From: Sphingomonadales bacterium UBA6171
Lineage (GTDB): Bacteria; Pseudomonadota; Alphaproteobacteria; Sphingomonadales; Sphingomonadaceae
Length of the DNA: 8,020 nt
Direction of reading: 5' to 3'
Assembly: GCA_002422985.1 (NCBI GenBank)
Contig: DITZ01000101.1
Location: 9,095-17,114 of the forward strand
Under the pieces are notes generated by a model. It saw nothing but the letters and a program-made list of their open reading frames with translations, had not been told where the DNA came from and ran no database searches. Shown piece by piece: positions 1-7,553 of this stretch. The position numbers were made by a program, and so were the translations under genes. Position 1 is the stretch's first letter; each line of letters opens with the position of its first letter.

Positions 1-20
1 GTCTGCCCGCCCCCCGTCTA

Positions 21-1094
21 TCACCCCACCTGCCCGCGCTGCATCAGCATCGCATCCGCCAGCACCAGCGCCACCATCGCCTCTGCCACCGGCACGGCGC
101 GGATGCCCACGCAGGGATCATGCCGCCCGCGGGTGACGATCTCCGCCGCTTCGCCGGTGCGCGTCACCGTCTCCACCGGCGTCAAAATGCTGCTGGTGGG
201 TTTCAGCGCCATGCGCACCACCACGGGCTGGCCGGTGGAAATCCCGCCCGCGGTGCCGCCGGCATGATTGGCCAGAAACAGCGGCCTGCCGTCCGGCCCC
301 GGCCGCATCGGGTCCGCATTGTCCTCGCCCCGCAGCCGGGCGGCGGCAAAGCCATCGCCGATTTCCACGCCCTTCACCGCATTGATGCTCATGCAGGCCG
401 CCGCCAGCTGGCTGTCCAGCTTGTGATACACCGGCGCGCCCCAGCCGGCGGGCACGCCATCGGCCGTCACCTCCACCACCGCGCCCAGCGACGAGCCGGA
501 TTTGCGCGCCGCGTCCAGCAACGCCGCCCAGCGCTGCACCGCCGCCGCATCGGGGCAGAAGAAGGGATTCTGCCCGATCGCCGCCGCATCAAACAGCGCG
601 CGGTCGATGGCGTCACCGCCCAGTTCCACCAGATAACCGCGGATGGAGATGGTTTTGCCCAGCACCGCCCGCGCCACCGCGCCGGCCGCCACCCGCGCGG
701 CGGTTTCGCGCGCCGAGGATCGCCCGCCGCCGCGCGGATCGCGCAAGCCATATTTGGCGTCATAGGCATAGTCGGCATGGCCGGGCCGGTATTTCACCGC
801 CACATCGGCATAATCTTTCGATCGCTGGTCCATATTGCGGATCATCAGCGAAATCGGCGTGCCGGTGGTGCGCCCCTCATACACGCCCGACAGGATCTCC
901 ACCTGGTCCGGCTCCTGCCGCTGCGTGGTAAATCTGCTGGTGCCGGGCCGCCTTTTGTCCAGAAACGGCTGAATATCCGCTTCAGACAGGGCCACACCCG
1001 GCGGACAGCCATCCACCACGGCGCCCAGCGCCGGCCCATGGCTCTCCCCCCAGGTGGCAAAACGAAACAGATGACCGAAGCTGTTGTAGGACAT
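21..1094 (-). CDS. aroC: Chorismate synthase
   Basis: Converts 5-enolpyruvylshikimate 3-phosphate to chorismate, the last shared step of aromatic amino acid and folate precursor synthesis, using reduced FMN in the cytosol. The 357-residue product has the usual family length. The N-terminal signature starts at GESHG (residues 16-20, with His19) and runs to about residue 33. The central RGGGRSSARETA block is at about 121-132, and the C-terminal RGRHDPC block at about 322-328 is followed by the usual GIRAVPVAEAM. All three are intact, so an active enzyme is expected. ATG start at 1094, TGA stop at 23-21. It follows the preceding AT-rich gene by only 11 bp, and I see no purine-rich ribosome binding site in front of the ATG, so translation may depend on coupling to the upstream gene. 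Identity is near certain; the expression mode is inference. Confidence 0.97.
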   Translation of the reverse strand: MSYNSFGHLFRFATWGESHGPALGAVVDGCPPGVALSEADIQPFLDKRRPGTSRFTTQRQEPDQVEILSGVYEGRTTGTPISLMIRNMDQRSKDYADVAVKYRPGHADYAYDAKYGLRDPRGGGRSSARETAARVAAGAVARAVLGKTISIRGYLVELGGDAIDRALFDAAAIGQNPFFCPDAAAVQRWAALLDAARKSGSSLGAVVEVTADGVPAGWGAPVYHKLDSQLAAACMSINAVKGVEIGDGFAAARLRGEDNADPMRPGPDGRPLFLANHAGGTAGGISTGQPVVVRMALKPTSSILTPVETVTRTGEAAEIVTRGRHDPCVGIRAVPVAEAMVALVLADAMLMQRGQVG

Positions 1095-1105
1095 GGTACC
1101 AGCGG

Positions 1106-1702
1106 TTATGGATTCGGATTGCTAGGCGGCACAATTGCAGAAGGACCACCTACCTTAGGAACATCGGTACCAACGGCTGGTGTGGGGATCGGCTCACCAA
1201 CATTCGGCTTAACGACATCTGTTGTAGCGCTCCGAATAAAAATCGCTTCGTCGATCTTATCCCATGCAACTTGATATGTTTTTGCATCCAACACGGGAGT
1301 ATCGCGTTTATTGGTTTGGCCCCAGCGGCTTGAATTTTCTATGGAATTCACAAAATTCAATCGGACCTTGGATTTTCCACCCGCCATTGGCTCCACAAAA
1401 GCTGTAACTCGCGTGTTTTTAGCGCTCGTGAAGCCAGAGAAAGCCTCAAAGAAATTGACACTATCACTGGTTGGACTTCCACCTCGAATGAATCCGGTAT
1501 CTATATCAGCACTTTCTACCGTGTATCCCAAGTCTTGCAACACACTCATTACACTTGCAAATAATATGTTTTTGCTTGTGTCAAAATCGCGTGATTGCAA
1601 TGCCTGCACTTCCATGGGCGTAAGTTGTGGCCTCTTAGCAGCATAAGTCGGCGTAATAATTGTTAGTGCCGTCAGTAATGCCAATAAACAAACCCTATAC
1701 AT
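1106..1702 (-). CDS. Predicted periplasmic protein of unknown function, AT-rich, likely acquired
   Basis: A 198-residue protein with a signal peptide (hydrophobic residues about 5-19, then TYAA at 19-22, a plausible signal peptidase I site). Cys5 lies inside the hydrophobic stretch and is not in a lipobox. The core at 36-75 reads LQSRDFDT...VLQDLGYTVESADIDTGFI, a pattern I recall from small secreted bacterial proteins of unknown function with a two-layer alpha/beta look. Residues 96-122 look like paired beta strands, 142-158 like a helix (YQVAWDKIDEAIFIRSA), and the last 30 residues are a proline-rich, probably disordered tail. The start is fixed by AGGAG eight bases before the ATG; this site overlaps the TAG stop of the upstream lipoprotein gene (11-bp gap). 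Codons and base composition are far more AT-rich than in the flanking genes. No function can be assigned; co-translation with the lipoprotein suggests a shared envelope role. Confidence 0.8.
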   Translation of the reverse strand: MYRVCLLALLTALTIITPTYAAKRPQLTPMEVQALQSRDFDTSKNILFASVMSVLQDLGYTVESADIDTGFIRGGSPTSDSVNFFEAFSGFTSAKNTRVTAFVEPMAGGKSKVRLNFVNSIENSSRWGQTNKRDTPVLDAKTYQVAWDKIDEAIFIRSATTDVVKPNVGEPIPTPAVGTDVPKVGGPSAIVPPSNPNP

Positions 1703-1713
1703 ACGAATTACTC

Positions 1714-2112
1714 CTAAAAATCGCTCGAACGACTACGAAAATCCGAAACAACATCTTTACTATCAAATTTTACAATAAGTGTCATAGTTCTAGATGACTG
1801 AGAGAATCCAGCGGCAGAATTACTTTCACCTGCAAATAATATTGTCCAATAATTTCCACTTTCACTAGACTGTGCAACAGTTGCATGTCGTTGAAATGTC
1901 CAAACTTCTTGTCCAGCAGCATCACGAGTTGTAATATTTGGAGATCCAAAAACTTCCAAAACCTCCGCCTTTGTCGTTTTACCGACCGACAGATTCATTT
2001 GAACATTGCCCTGAGTTAAGGCACTATTGCGCTGATCCACCGGCAATGGCGCTGTCGTCGCACATGCGGTCAGAACAATCGTTGACGATGCCAAAAGAAT
2101 CGCACGAAACAT
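1714..2112 (-). CDS. Predicted outer-membrane lipoprotein, BamE/SmpA-like fold, AT-rich
   Basis: A 132-residue lipoprotein when started at 2112. The signal peptide MFRAILLASSTIVLTAC ends in a clear lipobox (LTAC, Cys17); residue 18 is Ala, not Asp, so outer-membrane sorting is likely. Residues 42-75 (SVGKTTKAEVLEVFGSPNI...GQEVWTFQRH) match the SmpA/OmlA (BamE-like) pattern of G-x-T-x-x-E-V followed by G-x-P and a W-T-F strand. A Ser-rich loop (81-107) and a final strand (TMTLIVKFD) ending in DFRSRSSDF follow. The ATG at 2112 is preferred over the in-frame ATG at 2133 because GGGAGA sits about five bases upstream of it and the shorter form puts the signal peptide at the N terminus. It is unlikely to be the real bamE: the gene is foreign in composition and has a different tail. 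It is the first gene of a two-gene cassette. Precise function unknown. Confidence 0.8.
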   Translation of the reverse strand: MFRAILLASSTIVLTACATTAPLPVDQRNSALTQGNVQMNLSVGKTTKAEVLEVFGSPNITTRDAAGQEVWTFQRHATVAQSSESGNYWTILFAGESNSAAGFSQSSRTMTLIVKFDSKDVVSDFRSRSSDF

Positions 2113-2127
2113 AATATTCTCCCTATT

Positions 2128-2151
2128 TAGCAATTTGAATTCCTAGCAATT
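2128..2151 (-). repeat. Short direct repeat upstream of the lipoprotein gene
   Basis: TAGCAATT occurs at 2128-2135 and again at 2144-2151 (plus-strand reading), a 16-bp period, just upstream of the lipoprotein ribosome binding site. It lies in the 112-bp noncoding gap between fabI and the lipoprotein gene. It could be an operator half-site pair, or a chance feature of AT-rich DNA. I could not find a convincing -35/-10 pair in this gap. Confidence 0.25.
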
Positions 2152-2224
2152 GCACATTCACTGCCTTTACCGCCACACGAAAGCAAGGCTGTGTTTAGTG
2201 AATTTCAACAACTAATAGTAATTG

Positions 2225-3025
2225 TTACCCCAGCGCAATATCCGGCGCGTCCTCCGCCTTCATCCCCACCACATGATAGCCGCTGTCCACATGCAGATTT
2301 TCGCCGGTCGTGCCCGATGAAAGGTCTGACAGCAGGTAAACGCCGGCGCCGCCAACGTCGGTCAGCGTGGTGTTGCGCTTCATCGGCGCGTTCAGCTCGT
2401 TCCACTTCAGGATGTAACGGAAATCGCCGATGCCGCTGGCCGCCAGCGTTTTCACCGGTCCGGCCGACAGCGAATTCACGCGGATTTTGTTCCGCCCGAA
2501 ATCCACCGCCAGATAGCGCACGCTGGCCTCCAGCGCGGCTTTCGCCACGCCCATCACATTATAATGCGGCACCACCTTTTCGGCGCCATAATAGCTCAGC
2601 GTCAGCATCGCGCCGCCGTTCGGCATCATCGCCGCCGCGCGCCGCGCTACGGCGGTGAAGCTGTAACAGCTGATGTCCATGGACAAGGCGAAATTCTCGC
2701 GGCTGGTGTCGGCATAACGGCCGCGCAGCTCATTCCTGTCTGAAAATCCAATGGCATGCACCAGAAAATCGATGGTCGGCCACACCTGCCCCAGTTCGGC
2801 AAAAAGCGTGTCGATGCTCTTGTCCGATCCCACGTCGCAATCAAACAGATAGGGCACGCCCAGCATCTCGGCCAGCGGCCGCACCCGCTTTTCCAGCGCC
2901 TCGCCCTGATAGCTGAAGGCGATTTCCGCCCCCTGGGCTGCCACCGCCTGCGCAATGCCCCAGGCCAGCGACCGGTCGTTCGCCACACCCATGATCAGCC
3001 CGCGCTTGCCTGTCATCAGTCCCAT
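2225..3025 (-). CDS. fabI: Enoyl-[acyl-carrier-protein] reductase (NADH), FabI type
   Basis: Catalyses the last reduction of each fatty acid elongation cycle (trans-2-enoyl-ACP to acyl-ACP), a cytosolic tetrameric short-chain dehydrogenase and the target of triclosan. The 266 residues fit the family. The nucleotide-binding motif GVANDRSLAWG is at residues 13-23. The active site has Tyr145 (in LSYYGAEK) and Tyr155 with Lys162 (YNVMGVAK), matching the Y-x6-K arrangement of E. coli FabI. The AIGF segment (91-94) keeps Gly93, the position where changes give triclosan resistance in E. coli, so no such change is seen there. SAGPVKTLAASGI (187-199) is the substrate-loop region. ATG at 3025 has GGAG about five bases upstream; an in-frame ATG three codons later is a less favoured start. 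It follows the BrkB-family gene by 18 bp in the same operon. Confidence 0.97.
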   Translation of the reverse strand: MGLMTGKRGLIMGVANDRSLAWGIAQAVAAQGAEIAFSYQGEALEKRVRPLAEMLGVPYLFDCDVGSDKSIDTLFAELGQVWPTIDFLVHAIGFSDRNELRGRYADTSRENFALSMDISCYSFTAVARRAAAMMPNGGAMLTLSYYGAEKVVPHYNVMGVAKAALEASVRYLAVDFGRNKIRVNSLSAGPVKTLAASGIGDFRYILKWNELNAPMKRNTTLTDVGGAGVYLLSDLSSGTTGENLHVDSGYHVVGMKAEDAPDIALG

Positions 3026-3043
3026 GGTTGCTCCGTTTCGCCG

Positions 3044-4006
3044 CTATGCCCTGTCATCCGGGGTCTGCCCGCCCGGCCGGTGCCGCGCGGAAAAACGCCG
3101 CCAGCGCGCCACCATTTCCACCACATCCCGGCGACTGGCAAGCGTGGCGTTGGTCTCCACCCCCGCCACAATCGCAAAGCCGATGATATAGAAGAACAGC
3201 ATGGCCAGCATGACGCCGGTAAACGCCCCATAGGTCAGCGAGAAATTGACCGCATTGGCCATGATCGGCCCCAGCAGCATCGCAGACCCGGCCCACACCA
3301 CCGTCACCAGCAGCGGGCCGGGCCAGATGGGCGCGCCGCCTGCCCGCACCGCGCGCGGCGTCAACACGCGAAACAGCGCCCACAAAGACAGAAAAACCGC
3401 AAACATGCCGGTGAAGCCCGATATCGCCAGCAACTCCGCCGCCGTGCGCAAAACCGGCATATAATCGGCAATCGAACCAAAGATCAGCTCCGCCACCACC
3501 CGCCCGGCAAAGGCAAAGACGGTTACGGCAGTGGCGCCAAGCGTTACCAGCACGGCGATCAGCCGTTCCTCCCAGAAGGGCCGGTCTGCCGGCACGGCAT
3601 GGGCGCGGCGCAGCATGTCCGAAAGCGTGCCGACAAAGCCCGATGTCGTCCACAGCGCGATCAGCGCCCCAACCGCCAGCGCCGTGCCGGTGCGCGCCGT
3701 CACCACCTCGTCGAGCACCGGCTGCACCAGATCGGCCACCTCGGCCGGCAGGGTGCGCAGAAACTGTTCGATCGATTGCTGCCCGGCTTCCGTCCGCCCG
3801 AAGCTTGCCGTCACCGCATGCAGCAGGATGGCGGCCGGAAACAGCGTCACCAGCGACAGATAGGCGAGATTGCCGGCATGGATGAAGCCATCGCGCCAGG
3901 TGCGATCCGCAATGCGATAAAGGATGGCCAGCAGCATCAGCGTCGTCTTGCCCAGCCGCGCAGCCCTGGCGAGCAGCCATTCCCCCGGATTGCCCCGCCC
4001 CGCCAC
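3044..4006 (-). CDS. YihY/BrkB family inner-membrane protein
   Basis: A 320-residue polytopic membrane protein of the YihY/BrkB family (formerly labelled ribonuclease BN). Its molecular role is unsettled; transport or envelope functions have been proposed. About six hydrophobic segments are visible at roughly 45-65, 108-128, 150-175, 190-213, 230-255 and 260-285. Family hallmarks are AGNLAYLSLVTLFPA (44-58) near the N terminus and TYGAFTGVMLAMLFFYIIGF followed by GVETNA (258-287) near the C terminus. The C-terminal tail is basic and probably cytoplasmic. The start is a GTG at 4006, six bases after the TGA stop of the dnaJ-like gene (TGA at 4015-4013), implying translational coupling; no strong separate ribosome binding site is seen. 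The first in-frame ATG is at codon 24, so the start could lie there. Confidence 0.9.
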   Translation of the reverse strand: MAGRGNPGEWLLARAARLGKTTLMLLAILYRIADRTWRDGFIHAGNLAYLSLVTLFPAAILLHAVTASFGRTEAGQQSIEQFLRTLPAEVADLVQPVLDEVVTARTGTALAVGALIALWTTSGFVGTLSDMLRRAHAVPADRPFWEERLIAVLVTLGATAVTVFAFAGRVVAELIFGSIADYMPVLRTAAELLAISGFTGMFAVFLSLWALFRVLTPRAVRAGGAPIWPGPLLVTVVWAGSAMLLGPIMANAVNFSLTYGAFTGVMLAMLFFYIIGFAIVAGVETNATLASRRDVVEMVARWRRFSARHRPGGQTPDDRA

Positions 4007-4012
4007 CCTGTA

Positions 4013-4891
4013 TCAGCCGGCCGTCACGCGCCCGCGCAGGAAATCCGCCAGCGCCGGATCATCGGCCGGCACCTCCACCATCACCCGCGCATACAGATCG
4101 CCGCGCGTGCCATCGCGCCGCGTCCAGCCCTTGCCGCGCAGCCGCAACAGCTTGCCCGATGATGTGCCGGGCGCAATCGCCGCGTCCACCGCGCCTTCCA
4201 GCGTCGTCAGCCGCGCCTTGCCGCCCAGCACGGCGGTCGCCAGCGGCACGGGCAGATCGGTCCGCACATCATCCTTGTCGCGCACAAAACGCGCGTCAGC
4301 GGCAATCACCAGCTGCACCAGCGCATCGCCCGATCCGCCCGGCCCGGCTTCGCCCTGGCCCGTCAGCTTCACCTTCTGGCCGTCCTCCGCCCCGCGCGGG
4401 ATGGCCAGATCCACCGTCTTGCCATTGCGCAGCGTGATGCGCTGCGGCCGCGCCAGCGCCGCATCGGCAAAGGGCACGGAAAGCCGATATTGCACATCCG
4501 CCCCGCGCACCGGCGCACTGCGGAATCCACCGCCCCGGCCGGCCCGGCTGCCAAACAGCTCGGCGAAAATATCCGAAGGATCGCCGCTGAATTCAAAGCC
4601 GCCGCCACCCGCGTTCGGACGCGGACCGCCGCCGGGCCGATACCCGCCAAAGCCTTCGGGCATGCGCGGATTGCCGTCGTCGTCGATCTCGCCCCGGTCA
4701 TACTGGCCGCGCTTTTCCGCGTCCGACAGGATTTCATAGGCCGACGCCACCTGCTTGAATCGCTCGGCGGCTTTGGGTTCATCCTTGTTCTGGTCGGGGT
4801 GCAATTGTTTCGCCAGCTTGCGATAGGCCCGCTTGATAGCCGCCGCATCTGCGGTTTTCGGCACGCCGAGCACTGCGTATAGATCAGCCAA
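4013..4891 (-). CDS. DnaJ-type co-chaperone without zinc finger (type II, CbpA-like)
   Basis: A J-domain protein of 292 residues that should stimulate a DnaK-type Hsp70 and bind unfolded substrates. The J domain spans about 1-68 with the essential HPD at 31-33 and YEILSD...KRGQYD at 52-65. A Gly/Phe-rich linker follows (about 79-124). Two C-terminal beta-barrel substrate-binding domains come next, from RGADVQYRLSVPFADA (129-144) to LRGKGWTRRDGTRGDLYARVMVEVP (251-275). The CxxCxGxG zinc-finger repeats of classical DnaJ are absent, making it DnaJ class B, close to CbpA/curved-DNA-binding-protein types. The start is TTG at 4891 with AGGTGA about six bases upstream; no in-frame ATG is available before the J domain. 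First gene of the minus-strand operon, divergent from pdxH. J-domain identity is certain; the CbpA label is less sure. Confidence 0.93.
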   Translation of the reverse strand: MADLYAVLGVPKTADAAAIKRAYRKLAKQLHPDQNKDEPKAAERFKQVASAYEILSDAEKRGQYDRGEIDDDGNPRMPEGFGGYRPGGGPRPNAGGGGFEFSGDPSDIFAELFGSRAGRGGGFRSAPVRGADVQYRLSVPFADAALARPQRITLRNGKTVDLAIPRGAEDGQKVKLTGQGEAGPGGSGDALVQLVIAADARFVRDKDDVRTDLPVPLATAVLGGKARLTTLEGAVDAAIAPGTSSGKLLRLRGKGWTRRDGTRGDLYARVMVEVPADDPALADFLRGRVTAG

Positions 4892-4923
4892 TCCGGTTCA
4901 CCTGTTGCAAAAAAGTCACACTC

Positions 4924-4952
4924 GATATAGGCGATGGCAGCGCGCGCGGCAA
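4924..4952 (-). promoter_or_regulatory. Candidate sigma70-like promoter for the dnaJ-like/fabI/aroC operon
   Basis: Read on the minus strand, TTGCCG (-35; plus coordinates 4947-4952) is separated by exactly 17 bases from TATATC (-10; 4924-4929). Transcription would begin around 4917, giving a leader of roughly 25 bases carrying the AGGTGA ribosome binding site of the TTG-initiated co-chaperone gene. The next genes downstream are nearly contiguous, so this could drive the whole row to aroC. Pattern match only. Confidence 0.45.
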
Positions 4953-4961
4953 GGCCGGAGA

Positions 4962-4990
4962 TTGCGCGACTCCGCAGCCGGTCCTATCCG
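4962..4990 (+). promoter_or_regulatory. Weak candidate promoter for pdxH
   Basis: TTGCGC at 4962-4967 and TATCCG at 4985-4990 are 17 bases apart. The -10 box ends six bases before the preferred pdxH ATG at 4997, so transcripts would be almost leaderless, which fits the absence of a ribosome binding site there. The -10 match is poor. An alternative is TTGCAA (4905-4910) with TATAGG (4926-4931), but its 15-base spacing is short. Confidence 0.25.
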
Positions 4991-4996
4991 TCGCCC

Positions 4997-5581
4997 ATGA
5001 TTGATCCATATGACCGTTTTGCGGACTGGTTCGCCCAAGCGCAAGCCAGTGAGATGAACGACCCCGGTGCCTGCGCGCTGGCCACCGTCGCCATCGGCCC
5101 CGATGGCGCGCCCCTGCCGGATGTCCGCATCGTGCTGATGAAGGCGTGGGACGCGCGCGGCTTCACCTTCTACAGCAATATGGACAGCGCCAAGGGCCGG
5201 CAGCTGGCCGCCACGCCACAGGCGGCGCTTGCCTTTCACTGGAAGTCGCTGCGCAGGCAGGTGCGCGTTGCCGGCCCGGTGGCGCTGGTCGGCGATGCAG
5301 AGGCCGACGCCTATTTCGCCACCCGCGCGCGCGCCAGCCAGCTGTCGGCCTGGGCCTCGCTGCAATCGCAGCCGCTGGACGCACGCGCCACCTTCGAAGC
5401 CCGGCTGGCCGCGATGGACGCCGCTTATCCCGACACCGTCCCGCGCCCGCCGCGCTGGAGCGGCTGGCGGCTTTCCCCCGCAACAATCGAATATTGGGAC
5501 GACCGCGCCGGCCGCCAGCACCACCGCGAACGCTATGACCGCGAAGGCGACAAATGGCGCATGGGCTTCCTCTACCCCTAG
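4997..5581 (+). CDS. pdxH: Pyridoxamine/pyridoxine 5'-phosphate oxidase
   Basis: FMN-dependent cytosolic enzyme that oxidises pyridoxine or pyridoxamine 5'-phosphate to pyridoxal 5'-phosphate, the active vitamin B6 cofactor. From the ATG at 4997 it is 194 residues. The start of the conserved fold is DPYDRFADWF (3-12). The FMN-binding barrel carries VRIVLMKAWDARGFTFYSN (43-61), KGRQL (66-70) and HWKSLRRQVRV (81-91). RARASQLSAWASLQS (110-124) is the conserved second FMN/subunit region. The C-terminal active-site segment reads GRQHHRERY (172-180), keeping the Arg-x-His-x-Arg spacing of the usual RLHDR. The frame is open back to an ATG at 4934, which would add 21 unconserved residues (rich in Arg and Ala), so 4997 is preferred; neither start has a clear ribosome binding site. 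Its TAG stop is the first three bases of the downstream palindrome. Confidence 0.94.
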   Translation: MIDPYDRFADWFAQAQASEMNDPGACALATVAIGPDGAPLPDVRIVLMKAWDARGFTFYSNMDSAKGRQLAATPQAALAFHWKSLRRQVRVAGPVALVGDAEADAYFATRARASQLSAWASLQSQPLDARATFEARLAAMDAAYPDTVPRPPRWSGWRLSPATIEYWDDRAGRQHHRERYDREGDKWRMGFLYP

Positions 5582-5758
5582 AGCGCTTTTCGACCATAGT
5601 TTGGCCCGCCGTGATCGTGACAGAAGGCCGCAGGCAAGGAGCGGCGCGCAGCGCGGGCTGGTGGCCCGCGCCAGCGGCGCGACGCCGCCCGCGGCCTTGC
5701 CTGTGCGACCGCCAGGGCGGCGGGCCGCTTTTGGCCAACATGGTCGGAAAGCACTCTA
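5579..5758. repeat. 180-bp imperfect palindromic intergenic element, possible bidirectional terminator
   Basis: The outer arms are TAGAGCGCTTTTCGACCAT (5579-5597) and the reverse complement of ATGGTCGGAAAGCACTCTA (5740-5758), matching at 17 of 19 positions. Further nested inverted pairs are GGCCCGCCG (5603-5611) with CGGCGGGCC (5718-5726), CAGGCAAGG (5631-5639) with CCTTGCCTG (5695-5703), and a perfect 8-bp central hairpin GCGCGGGC (5651-5658) / GCCCGCGC (5664-5671) with loop TGGTG. The right half has several bases not matched in the left, so the structure is bulged. No protein-coding content is apparent. Both TAG ends act as stop codons of the two convergent genes. I recall TAGAG-type terminal motifs in dispersed intergenic repeats of alphaproteobacteria, but cannot verify the family here. 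A MITE-like origin, a REP/BIME-like role or a terminator are all possible. Confidence 0.8.
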
Positions 5759-6327
5759 AACCATGGACAGCAGCAGCGCCACCGCCACCGCCAGCCACAG
5801 CGCATCAAAGCGCAGGTGCGGCCACAGCAGCGCGCCCAGCAACGCGCCCGCCATCAGACAAAGCCAGTGCAGCAGCAGCGGCGCGCTTTGCGCCCATTCG
5901 CCCCGCCGCAGCCGCTGGCCCAGCTTCACCAGCGTGCCGGTCATATAGGTGAGGCCGAAGCTTACGTCCTTGCCGCTGGCGAACACCAGATTTTCCGCAC
6001 CCATCGCCATCGCCACCAGCAACAGCGCCAGCCACCGCACATGCGGCGCCAGCAGCGCGCCGGCCGCCAGCAACAGCGCCACCTGCAACAATATCCGGCG
6101 ACGCCCCTCCGCCAGCATCACGCCGACCACAAAGGCCAGGATCAGCGCCAGCGGCAACAGCACCCAGGCCGCCCGTTCCGCCGTGCCCACCGCCAGCCGG
6201 GTGGAGTTGCCACTCATGAAGCTCAGGAAAAATCCGCCGGACCCGATAAAGCCAACGGCGTCCACATAGCCCGCCAGTGCCGCCAGTGCCGCCGCTTTGG
6301 CCCGCCCGCGCCTGTCCAAACCCAGCA

Positions 6328-6328
<1 letters not shown>
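5756..6328 (-). CDS. YoaK/DUF1275 family membrane protein
   Basis: A 190-residue integral membrane protein of the DUF1275 (YoaK) family, whose biochemical role is not established. Family motifs are GYVDAVGF (20-27), FMSGNST (37-43), MGAENLVF (109-116) and TYMTGTLVKLGQ (127-138). About six hydrophobic segments are visible, the last ending at the C terminus (ALWLAVAVALLLSMV). It is slightly shorter than the 220-240 residues I expect for the family, with the shortening at the C terminus where the palindrome supplies the TAG stop. The ATG overlaps the TGA of the upstream permease gene as TGATG, so translation is probably coupled. It is the last visible gene of the exporter unit and converges on pdxH. 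Confidence 0.9.
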
Positions 6329-7551
<1,223 letters not shown>

Positions 7552-7553
7552 CG

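Noticed and set aside
120..1274. A 384-codon plus-strand frame opposite aroC running into the AT-rich gene
   Set aside because: Shadow of aroC, with His/Arg/Ala-rich composition and no family features.
1106..2112. The AT-rich pair as a toxin-antitoxin or phage remnant
   Set aside because: Both proteins carry export signals (signal peptidase I site; lipobox) and have no toxin, antitoxin or phage motif; an envelope role fits better.
2113..2133. Upstream ATG at 2133 as the lipoprotein start
   Set aside because: It adds seven polar residues before the signal peptide, and the GGGAGA ribosome binding site lies between it and the ATG at 2112.
2206..2226. Inverted repeat AACAA...TTGTT beside the fabI stop as a terminator
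   Set aside because: Only about five A/T pairs with no G+C-rich stem, too weak for an intrinsic terminator.
2756..4162. A 468-codon plus-strand open frame opposite fabI, the BrkB gene and the dnaJ-like gene
   Set aside because: It is rich in Arg, His, Gln and Pro and spans three clear genes on the other strand; such antisense frames are expected at high G+C.
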